DNA of 33,666 nt from Flavobacteriales bacterium. GTDB lineage: Bacteria; Bacteroidota; Bacteroidia; Flavobacteriales; TMED113. This document shows positions 8,419-16,682 of the stretch, one piece after another (positions within the stretch are counted from its first letter, which is position 1; each line of letters starts with the position of its first letter). Made by a program: the position numbers and the translations under genes. The stretch covers positions 1 to 33,666 of the forward strand of contig PAMG01000035.1 of NCBI GenBank assembly GCA_002707245.1, in the 5' to 3' direction. Under the pieces are notes generated by a model. The model worked only from the letters and a program-made list of their open reading frames with translations. It was not told the origin of the DNA and did not search any database.

Positions 8419-9546
8419 TTAAATTAAAAATAAATCTGATGAAATACTATCTATGATTAACATTCCTGATTCTGTGCAAGAAAGACTATTGTCATTTTTC
8501 TGAATTAAACCCAAGTCTATAAATTTTTCTATTTGCTTATTAAATTTTTGATATTCTGATTCTGTCATTTTAGAAGAAATCCAATCCTGTTTTATTCCAC
8601 GTGATGTTCTTAGCATGGTTAAAATATATTCATTAATGATATTTTTCCTATTTAACTTTTCAACCTCATAATGTTGCATGTTATTTTCAACAGCATTACA
8701 ATATTTAAAATTATTATTAATATTCCATTGGCGAGTTGTACCATTAAATGAGTGTGCAGACGGACCAATTCCTAAATAATGTGTTTTATTCCAATAATTT
8801 GTGTTATGTAAAGAAAAACATCCATCTTTAGAAAAATTCGAGATTTCATAATGACTATATCCAGCATTTATCAGTTTTTTTCTTGCAATCAAGAACTGCC
8901 TATTTGCTTGTTCTGGGTTTAATTTAGAGTAAGTTCCCTTGTTAATAAATTGAAATAGTGGAGTTTGCTTTTCAACAGTCAAGGAATAACATGATATATG
9001 TTGGGGCTCAAATTTTAAAATCACATCTAAGCTTGCTTCCCAGTCAAAATCACTTAAATTAGGGAAACCATAAATTAAATCAATATTTAAATTTTTTATT
9101 TTGGATTTTGTCAATAACTCTAAAGCATGAAAAGCTTGATTGCTATTGTGAACTCTATTCATATATTTTAAATGTTGGTCTTTAAAAGCTTGAATACCCA
9201 AACTAACTCTATTAATCCCGATTTTCTCCCAACTTGACACTAAAGATTCTGTAATATCTTCAGGGTTTGCTTCTATTGTAAGCTCAATAACATCTGAAAG
9301 AATAAAGTTACGTTGTACTGTGCTATAAATATCGTCTATTGCGTCTGATTCAATTAAAGATGGGGTCCCGCCTCCAAAATAAATTGTTTTAACCTCCAAA
9401 TTATCCAAATACTTTTTTTGTTGAACAATTTCTTTTTTCATCGCAGATATAACTCTTTGTTTCAATTTTAATGATGTTGAAAAGTGAAAGTCACAATAAT
9501 AACAAGCTTGTGTACAAAATGGAACATGAATATATATTCCTGCCAT
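8419..9546 (-). CDS. hemW: Radical SAM protein HemW
   Basis: A 375-residue radical SAM protein of the HemW (formerly HemN-like) family, thought to act as a heme chaperone rather than a coproporphyrinogen oxidase. The 4Fe-4S/SAM motif is at the very N-terminus: IYIHVPFC-x3-C-x2-C with C11, C15 and C18. YFGGGTPSL (SAM-binding GGE-like region), ANPEDIT and RVSLGIQAF follow in family order, with the HemW C-terminal region containing LGIGPSAHSF. The start sits only two bases after the histidine-kinase stop, so the start at 9546 is well supported, and no other ATG would keep the IYIHVPFC block near the N-terminus. Cytoplasmic. Its position within the kinase/cyclase/ispG run is probably simple operon packing. 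Confidence 0.95.
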   Translation of the reverse strand: MAGIYIHVPFCTQACYYCDFHFSTSLKLKQRVISAMKKEIVQQKKYLDNLEVKTIYFGGGTPSLIESDAIDDIYSTVQRNFILSDVIELTIEANPEDITESLVSSWEKIGINRVSLGIQAFKDQHLKYMNRVHNSNQAFHALELLTKSKIKNLNIDLIYGFPNLSDFDWEASLDVILKFEPQHISCYSLTVEKQTPLFQFINKGTYSKLNPEQANRQFLIARKKLINAGYSHYEISNFSKDGCFSLHNTNYWNKTHYLGIGPSAHSFNGTTRQWNINNNFKYCNAVENNMQHYEVEKLNRKNIINEYILTMLRTSRGIKQDWISSKMTESEYQKFNKQIEKFIDLGLIQKNDNSLSCTESGMLIIDSISSDLFLI

Positions 9547-9548
9547 AA

Positions 9549-10688
9549 TTATTTCTTTAATACTATGCGAAAAAGTGTTTCTTGATAAGGAGTAGATTTT
9601 ATTAAATCTATACGACCCTGGTGGTAATCTTTAATAATTCTCTTAACAAGTGACAATCCCAATCCCCACCCTCTTTTTTTAGAAGTGAAACCTGGCTCAA
9701 AAATTGCATGAAAAAAAGATTTTGAAACACCTCTCCCGTTATCAGCAATGTCTATAAAAATATGTTTATCATCATCTTTCACTGTTATTACTACCTTGCC
9801 TTTTTCATTTATAGCATCTATGGAATTTTTAATAATATTTTCTATCACCCACTCAAAAAGATCTTTATTAATTTTTGTATTTATAACATTTTTTTTCGAA
9901 ATCAATTCAAATAAGATCTTAGAGGAAGCTCTTTGCTTCATATAGCGAATTGATCCTTCTAGAATCGGAATTATATTCACATATTCTAATTTTGGCAAAG
10001 ACCCAATCTTAGAAAATCGAGATGCAATTACAGATAATCTATTAATGTCTTTTTCAATTTCTTGTGTTATTGACTGATTTTGCATGTTTTCTTTTAAGTA
10101 TGCTACCCACCCCATTAAAGACGACAAAGGGGTCCCTATTTGATGTGCTGTTTCTTTAGCCATCCCCGTCCAAACCTTATTCTGTTGTGCAATTCGAGCA
10201 TTGCTAAAGGCAAAATACACAATAAGCATAAATGCACCAATAATAGATAACATGAAAACAGGAAAGTATTTTAAGTTTTGAAGTAATTTAGAATCTTTAT
10301 AATAAATATATTCTTTTTTTCCATCTACCAACTCTATTTCAATAGGTGGATATTTCCTCTTCATTGATTCAATTTCTTCTTTTAATGCAATATCCGAAGT
10401 TGCATTTTTAATATTTCTATGAGCTATAATTTCACCATCTTCATTAACTTGAATAACTGGAACCGTTGTATTATTATTAACTACTTCGAAGACAAATCCT
10501 ATATCATCATTTACATCATTAATATTTGACAAAATCTTTGTGGCTTTAGCCCATAAAGCAACTTTTTTTTTCTCTTCTTCCTTAAACTTATTCGCAAGAT
10601 TATTAGTATACCACAACGTAACACCAACAATACTCAAGGCAAGTACAACTAAAATTTTAAAAATGATATTATTAAACTTAAATTTCAT
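9549..10688 (-). CDS. Membrane sensor histidine kinase
   Basis: Sensor kinase of 379 residues. Two membrane helices (about 8-28 and 142-162) flank a periplasmic sensor segment of roughly 110 residues with no recognised domain. The dimerisation/H-box is MAKETAHQIGTPLSSLMGW with phospho-acceptor H182. The ATPase domain follows with N box IENIIKNSIDAI (282-293), G1 DNGRG (316-320), F box FEPGFTSK (330-337) and G2 GWGLGLSL (340-347). The HQIGTPLSS form of the H box is common in Bacteroidetes. No response regulator gene is present in the window, so its partner must be encoded elsewhere. It lies 24 bases after the pseudouridine synthase gene and 2 bases before hemW in the same run. Signal sensed: unknown. 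Confidence 0.93.
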   Translation of the reverse strand: MKFKFNNIIFKILVVLALSIVGVTLWYTNNLANKFKEEEKKKVALWAKATKILSNINDVNDDIGFVFEVVNNNTTVPVIQVNEDGEIIAHRNIKNATSDIALKEEIESMKRKYPPIEIELVDGKKEYIYYKDSKLLQNLKYFPVFMLSIIGAFMLIVYFAFSNARIAQQNKVWTGMAKETAHQIGTPLSSLMGWVAYLKENMQNQSITQEIEKDINRLSVIASRFSKIGSLPKLEYVNIIPILEGSIRYMKQRASSKILFELISKKNVINTKINKDLFEWVIENIIKNSIDAINEKGKVVITVKDDDKHIFIDIADNGRGVSKSFFHAIFEPGFTSKKRGWGLGLSLVKRIIKDYHQGRIDLIKSTPYQETLFRIVLKK

Positions 10689-10712
10689 TATACACGAAAT
10701 TACTAAAATGAA

Positions 10713-11438
10713 CTAATTATTTCTATGCAAATGGATTAATTCACTTTTAGTCAACACCCTCCATTTTCCTGTAGATAATTTTTTTTTTGTTAATGAAGCA
10801 TATGCTATCCTATCTAATTTTAAAACTCTGTAGTTAAAAAATTCGAAAATACGTCTCACAATTCTATTTTTACCTACATGGATTTTAATTCTTACATTTT
10901 TGCTTGAATTATTAATGTATTCAATTTTGTCAACATGTACTAACCCATCTTCTAAAACGATCCCCTGCCGAATAGATTCAATATCTTTTTCTAACACATT
11001 TCGATTCAAACATACATCATAGACTTTCTTTACCAGATATTTTGGATGCATCATTTTTTTTGCCAAGATTCCATCATTAGTAAACAGTAATAGTCCTGTA
11101 GTTTCTTTATCTAATCTTCCCACCGGGACAAGTCTTTCTTTAAAAGAATCCTGAATTAATAACATCACTGTTTTTCTTCCTTTTTCATCATTAGTTGTGG
11201 TAATATAGCCCGATGGTTTATTTAAAATAATATATCGTTTTTTTTCAGGAAAGATTTGTTTACCATTAAAACATACTACATCTTCAACTGAAACTTTAAC
11301 ACCAACTTCATGAACAATCGTATTATTCACTGATATCTTACCATCGTTAATTAAATTATCCGCCTTCCTTCTTGAACACACTCCACACATTGCAATAAAT
11401 CTGTTTATCCTAATTAATTCTTTATGTGATTTTCTCAT
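10713..11438 (-). CDS. RluB/RsuA-family rRNA pseudouridine synthase
   Basis: A 241-residue pseudouridine synthase of the RsuA/RluB/RluE/RluF family, modifying ribosomal RNA. An N-terminal S4 RNA-binding domain (about residues 10-60, INRFIAMCGVCSRRKADNLI) precedes the catalytic domain, with LNKPSGYITT and the active-site motif GRLDKETTGLLLFTNDG, catalytic D110, then the RVRIKI-like KNVRIKIHVGKNRIVRR segment with the conserved arginines. In Bacteroidetes such proteins are usually RluB-like, acting on 23S rRNA, but the exact target cannot be fixed here. The start overlaps the end of the LD-carboxypeptidase gene by four bases (ATGA type), showing translational coupling. Confidence 0.93.
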   Translation of the reverse strand: MRKSHKELIRINRFIAMCGVCSRRKADNLINDGKISVNNTIVHEVGVKVSVEDVVCFNGKQIFPEKKRYIILNKPSGYITTTNDEKGRKTVMLLIQDSFKERLVPVGRLDKETTGLLLFTNDGILAKKMMHPKYLVKKVYDVCLNRNVLEKDIESIRQGIVLEDGLVHVDKIEYINNSSKNVRIKIHVGKNRIVRRIFEFFNYRVLKLDRIAYASLTKKKLSTGKWRVLTKSELIHLHRNN

Positions 11439-12361
11439 TTTATATATTTAATAATTGAAAAATGACTATTAATATCCATCTGGATTTTGGCGCCAATTAT
11501 AAATGGAGTGTTTTGATAATCATGGCCTGCAGGAAAATTAAAACAAATTGGATAATTATATTTTTTTGTAACATCATAAATTAATTCACTTACTGTCTTC
11601 CCAAAAGGGATTTCATTATCTAAAGTATTTGTCATCCCACCAATAATTAATCCTTTTAAATTATGTAACACTCCCGCCCTATCTAAAGTATAAAGCATTC
11701 TTTCTACATGATATAAATACTCATCTATCTCTTCAATAAATAAAATGTATTTATCCAGGTTAGATGGCAAAGAAGAAGAGCCAACCAAACTAGATAAAAT
11801 AGATAAATTACCGCCTAAAATAACCCCTTCCGAAACACCATACTTATTCAAAGGGAATGAGTCAAATTTCACCTCTTCTAAATTCCCTGTTAACAAAGAA
11901 AACAATTGTGTTCTTGACCAAAGGTCAGTAGTTAAAAAATTATATGCCATAGGTCCATGAATAGATTGTATTTGATAATTTAATTGTAAGTGGGTGAGTA
12001 AAATAGTCATATCACTAAAGCCAATAATCCATTTAGGATTCTTAATAAATTTTGAAAAGTCAATATGATCAATAAGATGTATGAAGCCATACCCCCCCCT
12101 AGCAAATAAAAGAGCTTTAGATATTATATTGTCTAGCGATTCTTGTAGGATAGTTATTCTATTATGAAAAGAGCCTGAAAAAACATCTAATTTGTTAAAA
12201 AGTGAACTATTTATTCTAACATTAAATCCAGCAGCTTCAATTGATTGAATAGCCAAATTAACATCATTCTTATTGACAAATTTTGAAGAAGCAATAATTT
12301 CAACTACATCACCCTTTTTTAAAAAGGGTGGAGTCAGAGAATTAATATTATTTATTGGCAT
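11435..12361 (-). CDS. ldcA: LD-carboxypeptidase (S66 family)
   Basis: Murein tetrapeptide carboxypeptidase of peptidase family S66, which removes the terminal D-alanine from muropeptides in cell-wall recycling. In 308 residues the catalytic elements are all visible: RGGYGF (88-93), the nucleophile elbow GFSDMT with S116, the acidic block FIEEIDE with E210, and FPAGHDYQN with H280. No signal peptide, so cytoplasmic recycling is the likely setting. First gene of the reverse cluster; its stop overlaps the start of the pseudouridine synthase gene. The 42-base gap to the divergent metG must hold both promoters. The gene symbol is given by family. Confidence 0.92.
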   Translation of the reverse strand: MPINNINSLTPPFLKKGDVVEIIASSKFVNKNDVNLAIQSIEAAGFNVRINSSLFNKLDVFSGSFHNRITILQESLDNIISKALLFARGGYGFIHLIDHIDFSKFIKNPKWIIGFSDMTILLTHLQLNYQIQSIHGPMAYNFLTTDLWSRTQLFSLLTGNLEEVKFDSFPLNKYGVSEGVILGGNLSILSSLVGSSSLPSNLDKYILFIEEIDEYLYHVERMLYTLDRAGVLHNLKGLIIGGMTNTLDNEIPFGKTVSELIYDVTKKYNYPICFNFPAGHDYQNTPFIIGAKIQMDINSHFSIIKYIK

Positions 12362-12403
12362 TTTGATTCCTTTAATATACTTTTACACAATATACAAAAA
12401 ACT

Positions 12404-14089
12404 ATGAGCGACTCTTCTAGGTTTACTATTACAGCTGCATTACCCTATGCGAATGGTCCTATTCATATAGGACATTTAGCTGGAGTATATATTCCTGCTG
12501 ATATTTTTGCGAGATATAAACGCAGTATTGGGGCTGATGTTTTATATGTTTGTGGTTCTGACGAGCATGGTGTGCCGATTACAATCAAAGCAAAAAAAAA
12601 CAATATAACTCCAAAAGAAGTAATTGACAAATATCACAAAATAATCGAAAAAGCATTTTTAAATTTTGGGATATCTTTTGATGTTTATGATCGCACATCA
12701 AATAAATTACATCATAAAATAGCATCAGATTTTTTTAAAAAATTATATGAAAATGGTGATTTTATAGAAAAGATATCTGAAGAATATTATGACAAATCTG
12801 AAAACACTTTCTTAGCAGACAGATATATTAAAGGGACTTGTCCAATATGTGGTTACGAAAATGCTTATGGTGATCAATGTGAAAAATGCGGTTCTAGTCT
12901 AACACCTTCTCAGCTAAAAAATCCGGCTTCTATGTTGAGTGGAGGGGCCTTAACCAAAAAAAAGACAAAACACTGGTATTTGCCTTTAGATAAACACGAA
13001 TCTTGGCTCAAAAACTGGATTTCTAATCTAGATAAAAAAGAATGGAAACAAAATGTGTTGGGGCAATGTCAATCTTGGTTAAGTTCAGGATTACAACCAA
13101 GAGCTGTTACTAGAGACTTGGATTGGGGAGTTAAAATCCCCATAAAAGAGGCAGACGGCAAGGTATTATATGTATGGTTTGATGCTCCAATAGGATATAT
13201 TTCTGCAACTCAAGCTTGGGCTAATAAAAAGGGGAATAAATGGGAACCATATTGGTGTGACGAAAACACAAAATTAATTCATTTCATTGGTAAAGATAAC
13301 ATTGTGTTTCATTGTATTATTTTTCCAGCTATGCTAAAAGCACATGGTGATTATATTTTACCTTATAATGTTCCTGCTAATGAATTCTTAAACCTTGAAG
13401 GGAAAAAAATATCAACATCTCGAAATTGGGCTGTTTGGCTACATGAATATTTAATCGATTTTCCTGACAAACAAGATGTCTTAAGATACGTGTTATGTAT
13501 TAATGCGCCCGAAAACAAAGACAATGATTTTACTTGGTCTGATTTTCAAGCTAGAAACAATAATGAACTTGTGGCAATTCTAGGAAACTTTATCAATCGT
13601 GTATTTGTACTATGTCATAAGTACTGGGGTGGCTGTATTCCTCAAAAAAATACAATAGAAAAAATTGATCTTGATTTAATTAGTGAATTAAAGTCTAAAC
13701 CCAAAGAAATTGGAAATTTGATCGAAAACTATAAGTTTCGTTTTGCTTTACAAGGAGTTATGGATTTAGCTAGATTAGGAAATAAATACTTGGCAGACAC
13801 TGAGCCATGGAAATTATTTAAAGAAGATGAGGGTAAAAATCGAACAGAAACCATTTTAAATATTTCCATTCAATTAATAACAACTTTAGCTATTGTCTCG
13901 GAACCATTTATCCCTTTTACTTCACAAAAAATAAAAAATATGTTAAATATTCATTTTAACGACTGGGAATATGCTGGGAAAGCAGATAATCTAAATCCTG
14001 GTCACCAAATACAAAAGCCATCATTATTATTTTCAAGAATAGAAGACAGTGAAATAGCAAATCAGATTAATAAATTAAAAAAAAATTAA
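12404..14089 (+). CDS. metG: Methionyl-tRNA synthetase lacking the C-terminal tRNA-binding domain
   Basis: Class I synthetase charging tRNA-Met. HIGH is at residues 21-24 (ANGPIHIGH), the zinc knuckle uses C146, C149, C159 and C162, and the KMSKS counterpart is KISTS at 335-339, the usual MetRS variation, followed by RNWAVW and the ENKDNDFTW block. The helical anticodon-binding domain runs to about residue 550. The protein then ends at 561, whereas most Bacteroidetes MetRS continue with a Trbp111/EMAP-type dimerisation and tRNA-binding domain to about 680-700. The 95 bases to the next gene have no room for that domain in any frame, so this is a genuinely short protein, not a frameshift. Divergent from ldcA. 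Confidence 0.95.
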   Translation: MSDSSRFTITAALPYANGPIHIGHLAGVYIPADIFARYKRSIGADVLYVCGSDEHGVPITIKAKKNNITPKEVIDKYHKIIEKAFLNFGISFDVYDRTSNKLHHKIASDFFKKLYENGDFIEKISEEYYDKSENTFLADRYIKGTCPICGYENAYGDQCEKCGSSLTPSQLKNPASMLSGGALTKKKTKHWYLPLDKHESWLKNWISNLDKKEWKQNVLGQCQSWLSSGLQPRAVTRDLDWGVKIPIKEADGKVLYVWFDAPIGYISATQAWANKKGNKWEPYWCDENTKLIHFIGKDNIVFHCIIFPAMLKAHGDYILPYNVPANEFLNLEGKKISTSRNWAVWLHEYLIDFPDKQDVLRYVLCINAPENKDNDFTWSDFQARNNNELVAILGNFINRVFVLCHKYWGGCIPQKNTIEKIDLDLISELKSKPKEIGNLIENYKFRFALQGVMDLARLGNKYLADTEPWKLFKEDEGKNRTETILNISIQLITTLAIVSEPFIPFTSQKIKNMLNIHFNDWEYAGKADNLNPGHQIQKPSLLFSRIEDSEIANQINKLKKN

Positions 14090-14168
14090 CGTCTCACAAT
14101 TCTACTCAACTTAATTCGCTAAAATTCACAAGAAAATGAGCAAGTTATAAAACCCAAATATTTTTATG

Positions 14169-14176
14169 TATCTTTA
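14169..14176 (+). promoter_or_regulatory. Possible -7 promoter element (TATCTTTA)
   Basis: TATCTTTA matches the Bacteroidetes TAnnTTTG -7 consensus except for its last base and lies eight bases before the ATG of the septoil-knot-like gene. No clear TTG/TTTG is present 19-21 bases upstream, so support is modest. If used, the mRNA leader would be only a few bases long. Confidence 0.3.
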
Positions 14177-14184
14177 AGCAAAGT

Positions 14185-14496
14185 ATGATGAAAAAATTAT
14201 TTCTATTAATTGTCTTCTCTCTCTTCTTTAAAACAAGTAAAGCACAAGTAGTTTATTTAGCTGACTATAAAAGTGATGCTGATAAAATAATTTATGTAAC
14301 AAAATATAAATCTGATGCCGACATGATTGTGTATGAGACAAAGTATAAGTCTGATGCAAAACCCTATAGTGGAATATGGTATTGGACAAAATATAAATCT
14401 AACGCCGATTGGAAAGTTTATTTTACAAAATATAAATCCAATGCTGATTTAATCGTTTATTTCACCAAATATAAATCTGATGCAGGAATGCATTAA
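14185..14496 (+). CDS. Exported repeat protein, likely 7(1) septoil-knot (DUF6150) family
   Basis: A 103-residue protein: signal peptide (residues 1-21, ending SKAQ), then six near-identical units of the form [VIW]-x-Y-x-[TA]-[KD]-YKS-[DN]-A-[DKG]. Units begin at residues 22, 34, 47, 60, 76 and 89; the fourth has a three-residue insertion (PYSGIWYW) and the rest are 12-13 residues. The order, spacing, central aromatic insert and final A-G match the Bacteroidetes DUF6150 family, which I recall is now named for a 7(1) septoil-knot domain (Pfam Septknot). Function of that family is unknown. Start: ATG at 14185, with a second ATG directly after (14188) equally possible. The next gene follows after 17 bases. 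The family call is from memory of the motif, not from a search. Confidence 0.75.
   Translation: MMKKLFLLIVFSLFFKTSKAQVVYLADYKSDADKIIYVTKYKSDADMIVYETKYKSDAKPYSGIWYWTKYKSNADWKVYFTKYKSNADLIVYFTKYKSDAGMH
14248..14487 (+). repeat. Six tandem coding repeats (YKS[DN]A units)
   Basis: DNA underlying the six 12- to 16-residue repeats of the knot-like protein. Copies keep ACNAANTATAAATC[TC]GATGC-like cores but differ mainly at silent positions, indicating old, selected protein repeats rather than a recent minisatellite expansion. Confidence 0.8.
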
Positions 14497-14513
14497 TAAT
14501 TAGTTTTAATAAT

Positions 14514-15899
14514 ATGAAAAATACTTTACAAATAATCCTTGTCGGAATAATAGCTTTATTATTTAGTGCATGTTCTTTTGAAAACGAAGAAGACAAAAGA
14601 GTGCGGGTCAAAAAAGAACTTGCAGAAATAATTGGAAAACAAAATTCGATTGACTTAATGGATAATGGCATAGCGGATGAATTAAATATATTTAAGTCTA
14701 CTTGGGATCACCATGGACAAGATGTGAATGGTGCTATTGAAGCACAATATACTGCTGCAGGTGGAGATGGCTTTATAGGTGACATGGCTTTTTTAAAATT
14801 TGATCAAAAACTAAATTTATATGGATATAGCGCATCTAACTTTAATCATATGATGACAATTCAAGCAGAGGATTGGAAAGAATTTAACATTGATATTGAT
14901 ACATATATTAATAGTATTGAAGAAGAAATTCAATCAACTAATAATGAAATTTTAGAAAATGAAAAAGAGATTGAAAGAATTAATAATAAAGAGGATTATT
15001 ATGCAAACTATTCAAAAAAAGAACGAAAAGAAAGTATAAAAGGATTAAAAGAACATATTGACCGTCGCAAAGAAAATATTGATGAAAGAAACTCTGCAAA
15101 AGAAATTTTGCAAAAAATGAAAAACAATGGTTATAATAGCTTAAGTGATAATGACAAAATTGACATTTTAGTATTTCATTATGAAAAAAACCCTAGAGTA
15201 GAATTTGATTTTAGTTATTTACAAGGATTGGAATTCACTAACCCTAAAAATCTTAACGATGGTCTAAAAATAATCGAGTCATTTATTCCCATCCTAGATA
15301 AAATAAATGAATCTGGTGCAGAATCCTTAACTAAGGAAGAAAAAGCAACCTTAAATCCCAACAATTCATATGCTGATGTTTATACTTTTCCTTATAATGT
15401 GATTGAAATCGGCAGAACGTTTATGGACGAATATGGTTGGAGCTCAAAACATTGGGGGTACTTCCTGGCAACAGACTTTCATGCAGATTCCGTTCAAGTT
15501 AGTTCATATCATGATCGACAGCATCTTGCCGAGGGTGGAGACAGTGTCGTTCCAGCTATATGGGGATATCACTTGAGCTATGAAGGTCTTACTAAAGCTC
15601 TAAAAGAAAATCCTTTAAAAAGTGGAGAAAAAGTATATGAAACATATATTGGGAATAGTGGGTCAAATAAAAATAGAAGGAATTTTTTAATGTTTGTAAC
15701 TAAGAAAAAATCTGATGCAAACTGGCACCCCGAATACTCATATTATTTTCGGGTAATAATGTCATTTGACGATACACAAAAATATTCTAATCGAATGATT
15801 GATAACTACACAAATGGGTGGATGATTAATGAAGAACAATATCAATTTTTCATGGAAGTTTACAATAATCTAAAAACCAAAAAATCGTCAAAAAATTAA
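14514..15899 (+). CDS. Uncharacterised lipoprotein with coiled coil
   Basis: I do not recognise this 461-residue protein. A signal peptide with lipobox LFSAC (Cys at about residue 20) marks it as a lipoprotein. A globular segment with a Gly-rich AAGGDGFIGDM block (about 80-92) is followed by a charged, heptad-like coiled coil at about 135-200, then a C-terminal globular part with several His/Asp-rich short motifs: HWGYFLATDFHADS, SSYHDRQHLAEGGD and IWGYHLSYEGL (about 320-365). These could be a metal or active site, but that is only inferred. Near the C-terminus (394-404) FVTKKKSDANW resembles a repeat unit of the knot-like protein encoded 17 bases upstream. Same strand as its neighbours, with five bases to the next start, so probably an operon of three genes. 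Confidence 0.85.
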   Translation: MKNTLQIILVGIIALLFSACSFENEEDKRVRVKKELAEIIGKQNSIDLMDNGIADELNIFKSTWDHHGQDVNGAIEAQYTAAGGDGFIGDMAFLKFDQKLNLYGYSASNFNHMMTIQAEDWKEFNIDIDTYINSIEEEIQSTNNEILENEKEIERINNKEDYYANYSKKERKESIKGLKEHIDRRKENIDERNSAKEILQKMKNNGYNSLSDNDKIDILVFHYEKNPRVEFDFSYLQGLEFTNPKNLNDGLKIIESFIPILDKINESGAESLTKEEKATLNPNNSYADVYTFPYNVIEIGRTFMDEYGWSSKHWGYFLATDFHADSVQVSSYHDRQHLAEGGDSVVPAIWGYHLSYEGLTKALKENPLKSGEKVYETYIGNSGSNKNRRNFLMFVTKKKSDANWHPEYSYYFRVIMSFDDTQKYSNRMIDNYTNGWMINEEQYQFFMEVYNNLKTKKSSKN

Positions 15900-15904
15900 T
15901 TAAA

Positions 15905-16660
15905 ATGAAAAAAATACTACTGCTTTTTATTATTCCCTTTATTTGCCTTACGCAGAACAATTATTGCGGTGAAAGGCCTATTAAACCTCTGCAATTAGAA
16001 AATCAAACAAAAAAAGAATATAAAGAATCTGAAGTATATATTAATTATAAACAAGATTTGAAAATTTGGAAAACATGCATGAGTCCACTTGCTATCTCTA
16101 ATAGAGATGAGGACAATTTAAATAAACAAAAAATGGAAGCTACGGTAGAAAAGTTTAAAGAAAAAATTTCCAATCCTTGTGGAGACAAACCCGAGAAACC
16201 TGTTAAGAAAAAGAGACAAAAGCATGATGATTATATTAAAACTGAGTTATACATAGAGTATAAAAAAGTTTTAAAAGAATGGAAAAACTGTATGAGTCCA
16301 CAAGGAATTTCTAAAAGAAATGAAGCAACCATGGATAAGGATTTTGAAGTAATATTAACTGAAATAAAAAAAATCTGTGGAGAGAAACCTGAAAAACCTT
16401 TAAGGAAAAAAGGGGTTAATCACGATGAATATAAACAAACACAATCATATATTGAATATAAACAAAATTTAAAAGTTTGGAATAATTGCTCAAGCTTAAC
16501 AAAAAAGAGATTTTCTTGGGGGGACTGTGGAGATAAGCCTGAGAAACCTTTTCGAGAAGAAGGGCTAAATCACGAAGAGTACAAACAAAAACCATCATAT
16601 ATTGAATATAAACATAAATTAAATAATTGGAGAGAATGTATCGATAATCAAAAAAAATAA
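15905..16660 (+). CDS. Secreted protein with four 38-residue two-Cys modules
   Basis: Unrecognised protein of 251 residues. Signal peptide 1-17 (hydrophobic core IIPF, cleavage near LTQ). The mature part consists of four modules, each exactly 38 residues from first to last Cys: C21-C58, C92-C129, C158-C195 and C208-C245. Each opens with CG-[DE]-[KR]-P-x-KP, has an acidic His-Asp/Glu-Tyr middle in modules 2-4, then Y-I-x-Y-K and L-x2-W-x2-C. Linkers shrink along the protein (33, 28 and 12 residues), the first two sharing a CMSP-x-xIS-[NK]-R start after the closing Cys. Apart from the first residue positions no other Cys occurs in the mature protein except the module pairs, so one disulfide per module is likely. 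Binding or structural role is possible but not shown. Confidence 0.85.
   Translation: MKKILLLFIIPFICLTQNNYCGERPIKPLQLENQTKKEYKESEVYINYKQDLKIWKTCMSPLAISNRDEDNLNKQKMEATVEKFKEKISNPCGDKPEKPVKKKRQKHDDYIKTELYIEYKKVLKEWKNCMSPQGISKRNEATMDKDFEVILTEIKKICGEKPEKPLRKKGVNHDEYKQTQSYIEYKQNLKVWNNCSSLTKKRFSWGDCGDKPEKPFREEGLNHEEYKQKPSYIEYKHKLNNWRECIDNQKK
15965..16639 (+). repeat. Four coding repeats, 38-residue Cys-framed module
   Basis: DNA of the four modules begins at 15965, 16178, 16376 and 16526. Modules 3 and 4 are closest to each other at both protein and DNA level (shared AAACCTGAAAAACCTTT-like and TATATTGAATATAAAC stretches), suggesting the most recent duplication, while module 1 is the most diverged. 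Confidence 0.75.
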
Positions 16661-16682
16661 TTTGAAAATTATACAATACTAA

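Noticed and set aside
9549..10688. A two-component system encoded locally
   Set aside because: The histidine kinase has no receiver-domain gene beside it; neighbours are hemW and a pseudouridine synthase.
12362..12403. A defined promoter pair between ldcA and metG
   Set aside because: TTTG at 12362-12365 and TACTTTTA at 12378-12385 are only 12 bases apart, not 19-21, and no better match was found on either strand.
14090..14184. metG as a pseudogene truncated by frameshift
   Set aside because: The 95 bases after the stop contain no remnant of the tRNA-binding domain in any frame, and the protein ends cleanly after the anticodon-binding domain.
14248..14487. Tandem repeats as a CRISPR array or minisatellite
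   Set aside because: Repeats are in frame, differ mostly at silent positions, have no spacers and encode a protein pattern of a known type.
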